In this document: positions 22,728 through 34,069 of the stretch, one piece after another
How the letters are laid out: the number at the start of each line of letters is the position of its first letter
Numbering within the stretch: position 1 is the first letter of the stretch
Assembly (NCBI GenBank): GCA_001600055.1
Contig: BCIV01000001.1
Span: 1,047,774 to 1,111,773, forward strand
Source of the DNA: Filobasidium wieringae
Taxonomy: Eukaryota; Basidiomycota; Tremellomycetes; Filobasidiales; Filobasidiaceae
Direction of reading: 5' to 3'
DNA length: 64,000 bases
Notes under the pieces: model-generated
Database searches by the model: none
What the model saw: the letters and a program-made list of their open reading frames with translations, nothing else
Told to the model about the DNA's origin: nothing
Position numbers and translations under genes: made by a program

Positions 22728-23877
22728 ATGGACCCACCGACCCCTAGAGGGAACAATTACAGACTGAACGACCGGTTGAAATCGCTTGTACGAAAGAAGG
22801 GCGACGGGCCGGCCGTAATGCGAGAGAGTGTGTCGAGTTGGGTCGAACGAATGAGGCATAGGCGGGTGCCTTCTCATGCAGTCGTCGATGAAAGGGTGTA
22901 CATCTTGGTCTCAGTCAGTCGTGACGATCAGTTCGTTCAAAAACGATCGGCTCAAATACTTGACCTGTAGTATAGACTGTTGTCCTGATCATTCACGCTC
23001 CGAGCTCAACCCTGAACGACCTCTTTCTGACCTGGTCCGCACTTCCACCATCAAACCCTAGCCGACTATCCAAGCTAGTACAATCGAGCGGTCAAACGTG
23101 GGGACAGTTCCTGTGGGGGTTCATGAAGGAGATCATGATCAGGTGTATCTCTTTCGTCGGGGTTCCACGTGTAAGTCGAGGACGTCTTATGAGTGAGGTG
23201 GATTTGGGATCGAATGGGAAGGTGGATTGAAAACAGATCATCAACGCTTTACGATCACTGGAAGAGGGGTTCAAGTCTTTGAATAAGGAAGGAGATGATA
23301 TAGAGCCAAGACGGTGGGTCTACTTGACCAATGATTTCTGCATTGGAACGATATCGATCAAGCCTTTGTTCGAGAATACAGTATCATATCCTCTCCCACA
23401 GACCTCGAACGTTTCAGCACTCAAGGTCGTGCCCTCTGGTCACATATCTACCAAGTAACCCTCTCTTTCTTCCTGTACCATAATCTTCATACTCACCTTA
23501 TTCATTCCTCTTAGCCTCACGACGAAACCCTCCTCGCTCTCCTTTCATCGGCACACGAAGACCTTGCTTCTCATATCCTCCTCTCGCATTATTCTCTCCT
23601 CTTCAGTCCACCTGAACCCAAGCGGGCGTCGGACTTGGGAAGGAGAGCGATCTCGGTCTTGGCCGTTGTCGCATTGAGAGCACAGGAAGGGTTGGAAGCG
23701 CAGTGTCAGAGTCATTTGATCGGGTTGAGGAAGTGTGAGGGTCTAGAAGAAGAAGAGCAGGAGGAGGATCTTGGTGATGTGGAGACATGGATGAGTGAGG
23801 AAGAAGGATGTGAATGGTTGTTACTCTTCGTCGACGAGGTCAAGGACGACTTGTCCGGCTCGTCCTCGACTTCGTAA
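22728..23877 (+). CDS. AhpD/carboxymuconolactone decarboxylase-fold protein (putative)
   Basis: Five exons joined in frame give MDPPTPRGNNYRLNDRLKSL..., then an all-helical domain: VVLIIHAPSSTLNDLFLTWS, FLWGFMKEIMIRCISFVGVP, RIISSPTDLERFSTQGRALW, LLALLSSAHEDLASHILLSH and GRRAISVLAVVALRAQEGLE followed by CQSHLIGLRKC. The pattern of two paired helices with 'FG..E..K' and 'R..s...va.lRAQ...Q..sH..Gl' resembles the AhpD-like/CMD fold that fungi use in small mitochondrial or peroxisomal proteins. The AhpD CxxC active site is absent, so it need not be a peroxidase partner. The C-terminus is very acidic. The last exon boundary uses acceptor AATACAG, not the later CCACAG, to hold frame. Function is unknown. 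Confidence 0.55.
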
Positions 23878-25644
23878 GCGAAGCGTACGTGGAACTAGGG
23901 AATAGAAAGTCGTTCAACCCTCGTTAGATCCGCTAGATCCGAGAACGGTTCACTCGCTGCTGCGTCATCTACGGGCTCTGCGGTCGTTGTAACGAGCCAG
24001 GGTATTCTAGTGTCCAGGGCCTTCCAAGGGGGATCAGAAAGGAGGGTCGAGTGTGGATGTATCGCGAGTGTAGTGTAGTGGAGGCTGATCGAGTGACATT
24101 GATGGGGGTTGTCCTGGATCATGCCGTCTTGCGGCTATGCCGGGTCCCCATATTGTGAGGACATGTCGTTGCCGTGTCTATTGTCGAAACCAAAATCTAA
24201 ACCCGTCCGCGGTTCGAATTTCGATTCGCAGTCGATTGTTTGACGACGACAGTGTAGTCAGGTGATGCCCTATTGTTGCGGCTTGCGGCTCGGGGTCATT
24301 GTTCTCACATGAAACGTCAAGCAAGATGACCTGGGGAGGTTTGGTCCCATTGTTCGCAGGCGAAGGGTCGCAGCGCACTGCGAGAACAATAGCCAGCGAG
24401 AGGGATCAGTGCGCTGAAACATGGTCCCGACAATGTGAATGGAAAGTTCGATCGGATCTATCATATTGTTGGACGGTCTCGATCGAAATAGATCTCTATT
24501 TCCGCAGATCACCCCGAACCTTGTTTGACAAGGTCAACGAGGGTGTACCAGAACAAGGGTCGAGGGTTCGCTCGGACAAACTCAAAATTCCCCGGAGACA
24601 GGATTCGAGACATGAGACATTCGACCGCTCCGACCCCCGATTATCTCGTCCGGAATACGCATGACAGTCCCTTTCTCTCGTCCCTGTGAGGTTCTGGCTG
24701 ACATGGTCGAGAGCGTGTGAGAGGGGGAGACGCAGCGATGAGGGTGAAGCCACTCGCCGGCTGAGCGGGTGAGGCTTGATAATCCTCCTTCTGAATCCAT
24801 CGGAATGTAATTTGATTGCGGTTCGGTCGAAATGGGAATCAGGGCGATGATTGTTTGTCCACCGGTTGTTGTTTCGAGGGTGGTGACGTAAGGTCGAAAA
24901 AAGAACACATGTTCTCGCTTGTCCACGGCGTGGGAGCGTGGGAGGAAGGGGAATCGCGAAACTCGGAACAATAAGCGCCAAGACTCGGAAATAGCAAAGG
25001 GGGAGTAGAAGGTGTAACAACCACCCTAAAATGCAGATCCCATTTCGAACGTACGGCTGAGGCAGCTGGAGCTGGTACGGCGAGTGGGTACGGCTGACTG
25101 TTGTGCCTACAGAGTCCCTTTGACCTCTGAAACCGACGCTCTGACCGTTTCGCCGAGCCGAAGCCTGTGCCCTCTCGTAGAGTTTCAGGTCAAGAAAAAG
25201 CTCGGTAGATTGATTTCCGGGGTGAGCGACGAGTGATCAGCGGAGCGTTCACGCTGGACAATGGCAGGAAAGTGAAAAGTGGCACAGAGACGTTCGATCA
25301 ACTTTCTCGCTGCGCAGGCGATTCTGTGGAATCAGCTCATCACCCCGGTTTCTTTTTCACTTTGTACTCGCGGTACTCGAAAGCTATATAACATCACTCG
25401 TTGGGCGCTCTTGCTCTCCACCACATTCACTCTCTCTCTCTTCTCAACCAACACTCACTCGCTCTCTCTTCGGATCATCAACACTCAAAACTTGCTATTA
25501 CAGCAACCGCCAACCCGACAACCCGTCAAACAAAACTCACTCACCCTCACTTCGGGACTCACGTATTCGTCACACTTCGACGATCACTTTGACTTTAGTA
25601 TCCACCAACAACCAACCAACCAACCAACAACAACTCTAGATAAA
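23878..25644. other. Long gene-free promoter region upstream of the beta-barrel protein gene
   Basis: Almost 1.8 kb without a credible gene. It holds two short inverted repeats (24298-24306 with 24382-24390, and 24371-24380 with 24407-24416), a TATA-like box at 25385-25391, and a CT/CAA-rich stretch at 25420-25640 that looks like a long 5' leader. The open frame that runs through the leader into the gene is not protein-like. Confidence 0.55.
25385..25391 (+). promoter_or_regulatory. TATA-like box
   Basis: TATATAA sits about 250 bp before the ATG of the beta-barrel gene and is directly followed by a pyrimidine-rich (CTCTCTCTCTTCTC) stretch, an arrangement seen at strongly transcribed fungal genes. 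Confidence 0.45.
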
Positions 25645-26558
25645 ATGTTCGCCAAGTCCATTGTCATCCTCGCCGCTCTCGCTGGCTCCGTCTCTGCTGC
25701 CCCCGTCAAGAGGGCCGACGCCGTCCCTGCCAACTACGCTTCCGGGTACTTGGAGCCTTACTCCGTGAGCATCATGTCTTCTCGTCGTACACTCGTGTTC
25801 GTCATACTTACCCCCGTGCTCTCCTCTAGACCTACCACGCCAGGTACTTGGCCATCGGATGTCCTAGCCACAGGAACGGTTCCACCAAGGACCAGTTCTT
25901 CGTCGACTGCTGTAGCCCCATGTTGGCCAGCGAGACCTTGGACACTGCTCGTGCTGCCCACTGTATCCCTACCACCGCTGCCATCTCTGCCGCCAACGCT
26001 ACCGCTACCGCTACCGACTCTGCCGCCGAGAGCGATTACTCTCAGGAGGCTACCTCGGTCGCCAGCGTCGTCGCTCAGATCACCGCTACCGCCGAGTCTT
26101 CCTTGACCGCCGTCACCTACGTCCAGCAGTCTACCACCGCCACCTTGGAGGTCGTCACCACCACCCCCACCCCTACTTCCACCCAGGCTCCCGTCGAGAC
26201 TTACGAGGCTCCCGCCGCTACCTCTGCCGCCGCTCCTTCCTCTGGATCCCACTCTGGTCAGGCCACCTTCTTCTACCAGGGAGGAGTCTCCGGAGCTTGT
26301 GGAAGTGTCAACTCTGATTCCACCCCATTGGTCGCTTTGCCCGCTCAGTACTGGAACTGGAACGGTGGTAGCTCGCCCAGCCAATACTGTGGACAGTACA
26401 TCAAGGTCACCAGGGGCGATCGTTCCGTCAACGCCCTCGTAGCCGACTTGTGCCCCAGCTGTGTCGGTGCCGATTCTATCGATCTCTCCGTCGGCGCTTT
26501 CACTCAGATCGCTTCGGAATCCGAGGGATCCGTCAGCGTCACTTGGGACTTCATCTAA
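25645..26558 (+). CDS. Secreted RlpA-like double-psi beta-barrel protein
   Basis: Two exons (25645-25764 and 25830-26558) encode 282 residues. A signal peptide MFAKSIVILAALAGSVSAAP and a KR dibasic site precede a small Cys-containing module: HARYLAIGCPSHRNGSTKDQ, FFVDCCSPML and AAHC. A Ser/Thr/Ala/Pro-rich linker follows (residues about 95-185), then a barwin/expansin-like barrel: GQATFFYQGGVSGACGSVNS, YCGQYIKVTRGDRSVNALVA and DLCPSCVGADSIDLSVGAFT. Members bind or loosen wall polysaccharide and are often abundant secreted proteins of yeasts and mushrooms. The catalytic Asp of GH45-type enzymes is not evident, so a non-enzymatic role is likely. C-rich synonymous codon choice (GCC, ACC, GTC) suggests high expression. 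It ends VTWDFI with no GPI signal. Confidence 0.85.
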
Positions 26559-27317
26559 ACGGATCTTTTCCCTTGCGACCCGGCCCGACCGGACATCTAC
26601 GAACGAAACAACACAACAAAAAATCCGACATTCTACCTACACTAGAAACACTGCATAACGACCCATAACGATGCTGGCATCAAAACGCTCTCTCTCTCTC
26701 TCATATACACTATCTTCATAACTTTACTACTATTTTGGGTCTTCTGGTTGTGCTGTATCTATATAGGACTGATGTAGGATGATAAAAAATATCCATACGA
26801 TTATCCGACGAGTCTCGCGCGTGCTTCACGCTCAGTCTGCAGGTTGATGACGGGGAGTGACTACGGTCAGGCCTTCAAGCGAAAGTATACGGTTGTCCTG
26901 GAAACGTTCCGTCGCGCCACAAATCGGGAAATACCTGTGACATACTCGAGAAATCTTGAAGCTGAGGGGGAGGAGAAGGGTGAGCTTGCTTAGAGACCCC
27001 GACATATTATTAACGTGCAAGCAGGTTCGGCCTTTTCAGACGTTGTATGTCATGACAGTCAACAAGCTCGATCCGAGTAGGCCGTGAAGATGCTCCCAAG
27101 GTCATTCTCAATTTACGTCTGTGATGGACCGTATCCTGCGACTGCCGACCTTACTTCAACGGAACCCCACCCGTCACGAATTATGTGTTGATCTCGATAC
27201 AAACCGAGATGACTCTCGTTCAAAAGATTAATGATTCTCTTACAAAAAAAACTGAACTGAACTAAACTAGGGATATAGATCTACGATTCTTACAGTACAG
27301 ATTGTCCGTTCCGCCAA
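26559..27317. other. Convergent intergenic region, beta-barrel gene / antizyme
   Basis: About 760 bp lie between facing genes: 3' UTRs, a CT microsatellite near 26690-26702 and AT-rich stretches. I see no gene. Confidence 0.55.
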
Positions 27318-28632
27318 TCAAACTTCGATTCCAACCAGGACCCAACCTCTCTCGTCAAACTCGAAACCGCCCTTGACGCGTCTCAAAACACCCCCGCCAA
27401 CATAGGCCAAGGCGTGCAAGAGCTCCCTCAACTCTTCGTCCCCTCTCTCGTCCCTCTTCAATACCAGGACGAGCTCGCTCGCGTTGAGAGACTCGGAGAC
27501 GAGGTCGAGGAGGGAAGTCAGGTGATCCCTGATATCGACGTTGAAGTGTTCCCGTTTCCCAACATCGTTATGCGTCCGGGCGTCCTTGACGGGAGCGTTA
27601 AAAGGGGGTAGATGTAGGTATACTGTTCGGCCTGCTTCGACCTTGAGTCGACTAGATCGGCTGGGTATGGGAGTGGGAGGAAGATCGATCATGGCTCCTA
27701 CTATTGGTGGCGCATGAGGGATGACGATCTCAAGAAGATGAGCTAGAGAGAGTACTCTTGTAGCATGATAGGGGAAGAGAGTGGCGAGAAAGTTGACCAG
27801 TTGAGGATGATTAGAAGTCGGGGTGGATGACCTTGCCGGTTGAGCAGCTGTTGTTGCGACGGTAGCATTAGCTACCATCGTGGCAAGAGAAAGAGGTGCT
27901 GAATTCGTCTTAGGTCCAGGTTGCGGCAATTGGTTGGAAGGCGATTCCAATGATGTCGGGAAGCTATTCCGCAAGATTCGCGGGCTAGTCGCAAGGTTGG
28001 CCCTGTTGAACCCGTAAGATCCCACTGAAGATCCTGCTTCATGATTTGTCGAGACGAAAGAGGATGAGGAGGCGTAAGAGGACCCTGAAAGAGAGATGGG
28101 AGGGGTGGATAGGGTTGAGGATAGGTAGGAATGAAGGTGTGTTTGAAAAGGGTAATGCGCCAACGTGTTTGTCACCCACGTCGACGACCTCCCGACAATG
28201 TCCTGTGAGGAGCAAGATCAGATTATCAGTTCTTTTGAGTCGACGCATATGTTATTCAATCAGGTTGTACTCACAGGAGGCATTTTATCTTTATTGACCT
28301 CAAAACCACTGCCGATGTGAACCAGCCCCGAAACTAGCCGAAGATTGATCGCAGCCCATCCCAAAGGGCTCCTGAGAATCCTTGTAAACCCAAGCCTGAC
28401 CGCCTTGGCCTCCGAGCCTGGCAAGAGCTAGAGCGTTTTCCTCGTGGTTTAAACCTAAGTTCGCGGCCTTGAGATCGTGCGCGTTCACAGCAGCTCTGGC
28501 AAGCTCGAAGAGAGAGACTTCAGAATCGATACCTGCGCCCACCCTCACTCCGCTTGAGACGGTCGGAGCGGTGGTCGCAGGGTAGAGATTATCTCGCATC
28601 ATGGCGGTGGAAGAGATTGATTGATGATTCAT
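27318..28632 (-). CDS. Ornithine decarboxylase antizyme, needs +1 frameshift
   Basis: ORF1 starts at ATG 28632 and runs 110 codons to the TGA at 28302-28300, ending ...GSHRQWF. Skipping one base there continues EVNKDKMPP in the +1 frame to a GTGAGT donor at 28274. The second exon (28202-27318) adds DIVGRSSTWVTNTLAHYPF and runs to the stop. The C-terminal domain, RTVYLHLPPF, then VDIRDHLTSLLDLVSESLNA, LVLVLKRDERGDEELRELLH and ALAYVGGGVLRRV, matches the antizyme fold (LP motif, LLE.AEE-like helix, K-R-D loop, 'lraf.yvGF' segment). Antizyme binds ornithine decarboxylase, directs it to the proteasome and blocks polyamine uptake; polyamines drive the shift. Without a shift, ATG 28283 would give an N-terminally short product. 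Total length with the shift is about 413 residues. Confidence 0.75.
28300..28305 (-). promoter_or_regulatory. Candidate +1 ribosomal frameshift site TTT-TGA
   Basis: On the coding strand the ORF1 end reads CAG TGG TTT TGA GGT. Shifting +1 over TTT-TGA joins ORF1 directly to the antizyme-domain frame. Antizyme genes usually shift at NNN-TGA, classically TCC-TGA. Confidence 0.65.
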
Positions 28633-28958
28633 TGCTTATGATGGCTGATTTGTCGGTAGCAGGAGCTGGTTGTGCAAGGGTGTAGTTGGTGAGGCTTGAT
28701 TGTGGACTGTGGTACTGTGGTTTGACTGTTGAACAAGGCGATGTGGTTTATGTATCCAAAAAGTAGGAAAGACCGTGGATTGATTCTGATTGATCGACAT
28801 GATCGACATCAGCTGATAACGCCAAAAGGTCAAGAGATTGCGTATGACGCGAGTGACACCGCGGATCACTCGTTTCAAATGTTTAGCGTACGAGCTCACT
28901 CCCAGGTATCTCATGGTATAGGTTCAAGAAAGCTACACAAGCCAACTCAAGTCACACT
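28633..28958. other. Intergenic region between antizyme and the MATE transporter
   Basis: About 325 bp between two minus-strand genes: the antizyme promoter and leader and the MATE 3' UTR. The leader is rich in CAA and AC repeats (28650-28740 read on the minus strand). Confidence 0.5.
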
Positions 28959-30961
28959 TCATATCCGTACAGCCCCATAGCTAGTAGTCTCCGCTTCAGA
29001 GTCCGATTCGCTCGCCTCTTCTTCCTCGACCACTACTCCCAGCGTGCTCTCTCGACTTCTCCACATCGCCCGCTTCATCTCTACCTTCCAATCGATAAAG
29101 CTAAAGTAGAAGATGACCCCAAATGCGCCCACCCAGAAGAGTCCGACACTGGTCCCGGACCACAGTCCTACCAATCCCCAGTTCTTCTTATATGCGAGGT
29201 AGTATCCCAAAGGTAAACCGAGAACGTAATAAGATCCTACAATCATGACCGCTTGAAGGTTTTGCCTGGCTGTCGATCGCAGAATAGATGATCCGATTGA
29301 CGCGAGCTGTAATCAGGGAGTAGTGTGAGACAAATATCGTTTGCTGCATGAACTCAATCGCGACCTACCGCATCCGAAATTTGATACCTGTCGAGGATGA
29401 AATCTCATCAGCACTCCACATCTCCAGCCTTCAACCAAATATAACCAAAGCTCACAAGGCAATCGGGATCAAAACTGAAGCGATCAGGCCCCTGACCTCT
29501 TCCGATTCCATATCATCACCAGCAACATAAAGCCTGGCTAGCCAGTGTCTACCCAACAAAAGCCCTGTGGCCAAACAAGCCGTGACGCTGATAGCGAATA
29601 CGTATCCTGCTCGAACGGTCACTGTCGCAGCTCGGACTGCGGTGGGAGTGTTGTGTCCGAGGAGCTGACCGAGACGAACGGTTGATGCCAGACTAACTGC
29701 GTAGGGAATCATTGCCAGATACAAGTCCACTATTGAACGAAACATCGATCAGTCCATGTGACTTCAGGAGATTAGTTTGAAACAACCATGACTTACTCGA
29801 AGTGATTGCCGCTTGAGCTGCGATACTAGCTTCCCCTAATCGTCCAGCCAAAAGACTAACCAGCTCGAAACTCCACCACTCGCTCCCGTACATCTATTGC
29901 AGCGCAGCAACAAGGTATCAGTTTCTCCATCTCACACCGCTGGGCGCAACAATACTGACCATCGCACTCGGTATCAAGATCCCCAAAAATTGCTTCCATC
30001 CATCCAGACACCTCTTATTCCATCCGCCCCAGCATTCCCTGGCTTCACTTCGACTAATCCACAGGACCAGAATACTGCCGATCAACGCATACGATCCCGC
30101 TAAAGAGATGGCGACTCCATCTTGACGTAGATTCGTTCGGTGCACTAGGAAGTAGGTCAATGCGGTGTGGAAGGGTAGGATGAGGGCGACTATGATGGTT
30201 GAAGGATGAAAAATGGATTGAGCTTGTAAAAAAGATTTGGATGTTTCCATAAGAACTGTAGAGTTTCATCCTCAGCAGAAGGCTTGTCAAGCTCAAAGCG
30301 ATCACAACGGAAACCTACCATATCCAGGGATGCTAAGCAGATTCCATCTCAAAAACGATTGCAGACCATTCGCCAGACTTTCTGGCTGGCCTAACACAAT
30401 CATGATAGGCTTGATGAACCACCACACGAATGCCATAGGTATGACGCAGATATGAGCGAGAATGAAACCCCGCTGGGCCATGATTCCGATCTCTTTCTTG
30501 GCAGAAGCGGATTTCGATGTAAAGAGAGGGGCAGAAAGGGTTGTCTGAGCTGCAGTGGAGGAGAGGATGAGGACGGTGGTGGTGACTCCAACAAGTTGTA
30601 TACCCTGCCCGATCGTTGCTAATTCGATAGGTCCCAATCGACTGTGAATGAGCAAAGTTCAACAAAAAATGGTTAATGAGCCATTACGTCTTATTATGCC
30701 TGATATCCAATCTTACCCAGCGATCAAGGTTGATACCAGAGGAAAACATGCTTCGAGCAAGAATCCCACTGTCAACGGTGCAGCACTCGTAGACAGCAAT
30801 TTAAACGAGCCCCAAAATGTCGTATCCAGCTCATGACAATCGTCTTCTTCTCCAACCGGATGCGAGGGTAATAAAGGTGATGTCTCATCTCTCCTGAGCG
30901 AGATGGAAGATCTCCCTGGTCTTGATGGTATAAATTTGATGTCGACAGGCGATGAGGTCAT
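28959..30961 (-). CDS. MATE family (MOP superfamily) multidrug/toxin efflux transporter
   Basis: A cytosolic N-terminus with RRDETSPLLPSHPVGEEDDC leads into twelve membrane helices. MATE signatures include SFKLLSTSAAPLTVGFLLEA, LGPIELATIGQGIQLVG, IMIVLGQPESLANGLQSFLR, YGSEWWSFELVSLLAGRLGE, YAVSLASTVRLGQLLGHNTP and YQISDALASIGSSILRSTAR, then QNLQAVMIVGSYYVLGLPLG. Yeast relatives such as ERC1 sit in the vacuole membrane and export organic cations or metabolites by H+ or Na+ antiport. The ETSPLL acidic dileucine fits AP-3-type vacuolar sorting. The C-tail is very acidic (EEEEASESDSEAETT). Several introns are needed; one joins IPIA-L-YQISDA. The ATG is 30961. Confidence 0.9.
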
Positions 30962-31422
30962 TTTGGAACGTTCTTGCACGCTTTTTTTTATGGTGGAGTG
31001 AGCTTTGCCCAGTCCCTGGTATGGCAGAAGGTACAGCCAGGTAGATCTAAAGATTATAGTGAAGAGAATTGATGTTACAGTCTATGGGTTGCGTGGCTTG
31101 GTCTGAGGGTCGATGTCCACCAGTGATTGTCAAAAGAAAGGAGAGCATATTATTGAAAGCTGAACTGAACATTTGGGAAATCGAAAAACGCAAGTACATT
31201 TTATTTACTTTGTGGAATTCTCCTCTTACGGCAGCACACTTTGACCTGGGAACCAACCCTCGTCGGCTGGATGGTAATTATGCGAATTGATGGCAGTACA
31301 TGAATGCCTTGCCTTTGTCTATAATGTAAAGGCAGAAAGGGCATCCCAGGATACAAGTAAGAGCGTAAATGCGGTGTCGTTTATTTCCCCTAAAATCTAT
31401 GCAGCGATGGGCCTGCTCCCGT
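30962..31422. other. Intergenic region upstream of the MATE transporter
   Basis: About 460 bp; an A/T run (30979-30990), the MATE promoter and the CAP10 3' UTR. I see no gene. Confidence 0.5.
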
Positions 31423-34069
31423 CTATTTCAGCTCCTCGATCTCGACTTCTCCAGCCAAGTCGTTTTGGATGATGTCCAGACCGAAACTCCACGAGTCCCT
31501 GTCGTCCGCCATCAAACGGGTGTATTCGAGAAGAAGACGAAGCATCTATATAGAGATGCAAGCTCAGCGGTCTTCATCAAATAAGGCAGGCACATTAGAC
31601 ACTCACGTAGGCCTGCATATCTTGCCATCTCCAGTGATCCAAAGCAAACTGCCTACCCTGCTCGGCAATCTGCTTGGCGAGGTCGTCTCGTCCTGGCACA
31701 CGTCCATCGGGGGAACCGATGAAGAAAGCCGAGATGTCGTACAAGTCGGAGTAATCGATTTGCATGGGCTGTCATACGAATAAAGTGTTTCCATCAGTGA
31801 TGTTTTCGGTGGAGCCGTTGAGACCTAGACTCACGATGAAGTGGACCCAAGGAGTCATCCAATCGTGGTGCCATTCAGGGAAGATGGTGTGCTTGATTAC
31901 GACACTTCCGGAAGTCATCAATCGGTGCAAACGGGAACTCCAACCGTTACCATCGACTATTGAGTGTAGACAGGTTTAGTTTGCAGCTAATGTCAGATGA
32001 CGCTGCGACAGACTGACCATCCAAGACGTATTTGTAAAGAGCGGCTTGTTCAGGTGCGATTCTGTCGGCAAACTTGATCTCCGCCGCCATCTCGTCGCAA
32101 GTACCGTCAGCTTGGTTACACTGTGTACAGAATCATATAGATCAGCGTTCCATCGACCACAACGAGCTTGAAAATAGTGGAATCTCACCTGGTGAGGCTT
32201 TCCAGTCAGACCGACATCCATGTACTGCTCGTTCAACCTCTTAACAGACCAATCTTCAGGAGCCCATTCCCTTCCTCTCTGCAACCAGATCTGTTTCGTG
32301 CCCTCCTCAGCCTGAGCCATCAAGTGCAATCGAGGACGATGTTGTTTCCTCCAATCGTATTTGGGATCGCTCTTCCTCTTGGAGTAAGAATCACCGGTAG
32401 AAGTTCCACGCCAGAAGATCTTGTTGATGGTCTTTTCCTCCCAAGGCAAGTACTTCTTCAAAGCCGAGGCGTCCGTGGCGTTTTCATAAGCTTCCATAGG
32501 GGGGAAGAGGAATTCGTTGTTCCTCATGTGCTTGGAAAGGACGAAAATGGGACGAAGGACGGTATCACGAGGGAAATCGAAAGACATGGTTCCGTGCTGC
32601 TTTTGGATGGTTGGGTTTTGACACCAATCAAACCCTGGTCGGACGTCTTTAACGAACGCAGGGCCTATCGAGATCCAAGTGTTATCAACTTCAAGTCTAT
32701 TCCCTATCGTCTTGTCAGAAGCTACTCACTAGCAAGTTCGGGAAGAGGAGGCAATCCATCAATCTCCCTCAACCTGTTCTCCATAGCCCTATCCCTACCT
32801 CTCGCAGGCGAATCTTCTTCACAAGCGGACTAAGCGCAAGAACATCATGCCATGAGCCAAACGTCTCAAAGAGATCAACGTAACCGAGCAAGAAGACGGG
32901 TACTCACGAACCAACCCCTATGATCGTTCCTGTTCTTATTCTCCAACCTCTTCAAATCCCCCTGACTCAGATATTTGACCCTGTTCAAACCCGTGCCATC
33001 CTTCTTCAAAGCGCCCTCGATTCGGATCTTGGCCAAGCCTCTCTGATCAGCTCCCAAAATCCAGGAACCCAGATCGTGGTCGGATACGTGGATGGGGATA
33101 TCTTTGGGTAGGATCTGAGCTAGAGGGGTGACAAGGGAGAAAAATTGTTTGGCTCGCGCGGCAGTAGATCGTTGTCCGGTTAGACTGGGCTCGGCGGTAG
33201 GTCCAACTTTGATATGGCTGCAGGATAGAAGGTTCGTTATCACACTTGATACGGGGCATGGATGGCGAGCGATACGACTCACTAGGTGAAGGGAGCTTCA
33301 GCCAGTGCCTTGACACGTTCATTAAGCAATTCGGGGGAAAGAGCCAAGAAAGGTTCGATATCGTGGTTGATCTGGTCGTACTATTCTCACCCGGGGAAAT
33401 GGAGTCAGGAATCGCTCAGCGATCCATCTCTCACAGGACTGAACTCACATCGTCCACGATCTTTACATCGTTCTCCTGACAAAAAGCCCACCAAAGATCG
33501 AAGCCTTTAGGTGGTAACCTTCCGTACCTCCTCTTATACTCCCTAACAGCCTGTTCAAGTGTCCTACTCTGTCTCCTCAAAAGATCTTCCCACCTAGTTT
33601 TTCCCTGAGCCATGAGTTCCTCGATAGGATGAACGAGACGCTTTCCGATGTTCTTTTTGGAACGACCTTGAAGCGTCCACCCTCGTACCAATCCGTCGAT
33701 CTCGGTATAATTCACATGACCGTCTTGGAAATGATCCTGTCCGATCCCATCCATCCCTGGTCCATCCGCCTTGACACCCTTCTTGCCTAGGACGGCGGCA
33801 TGATCTTCGTGCTCCTGATGAGCCCCCGCTCTAGCAGCCCCAGGGTACTTGTGCCATTCGTAAAGATGAGGATCGTAGTAATCGTCATCCTCCGCATACA
33901 GCCCCAAGATATCCAAGAGGTTGAAATTCGTAGGGTCCGAGGAGTAGCGGTATAGCGTGAACGTCAGGAAGGCGATCACGGCCAGGAGGGGGAGACGGGA
34001 GGAACGGATTCGGAGGAACCGGGGAACAGCGGCTTGTAGACGAGCTAGTTTTGTATTGAGGAGAGGCAT
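31423..34069 (-). CDS. CAP10-type glycosyltransferase (GT90 family)
   Basis: This is a type II membrane protein. A short basic N-terminus and a signal anchor (SRLPLLAVIAFLTFTLYRY) are followed by a stem and a lumenal domain. Recognisable GT90/CAP10 blocks are LPPKGFDLWWAFCQENDVKI, YDQINHDIEPFLALSPELLN, VRPGFDWCQNPTIQKQHGTM, LPWEEKTINKIFWRGTSTGD, YKYVLDVDGNGWSSRLHRLM, TSGSVVIKHTIFPEWHHDWM and VHFIPMQIDYSDLYDISAFF. Homologues in Cryptococcus include CAP10 and the xylosyltransferase CXT1, which act in the Golgi on capsule and glycolipid glycans. Which sugar this one transfers is not shown. I chose ATG 34069 because it directly precedes the anchor; the frame stays open upstream to 34369 but reads as leader. 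About seven exons; length near 740 residues. Confidence 0.88.

Noticed and set aside
24299..25020. Two opposing frames of 120-175 codons in the promoter gap
   Set aside because: Compositions are uncharacteristic and neither shows a domain, signal or splice partners.
25279..25644. N-terminal extension of the beta-barrel gene (open frame from 25279)
   Set aside because: The extension is low-complexity CT/CAA leader sequence and would bury the clear signal peptide at 25645.
25758..26384. 208-codon Gly/Ser-rich frame antisense to the beta-barrel gene
   Set aside because: It is the mirror of Ala/Thr/Ser codons of the real gene; no start context or protein pattern.
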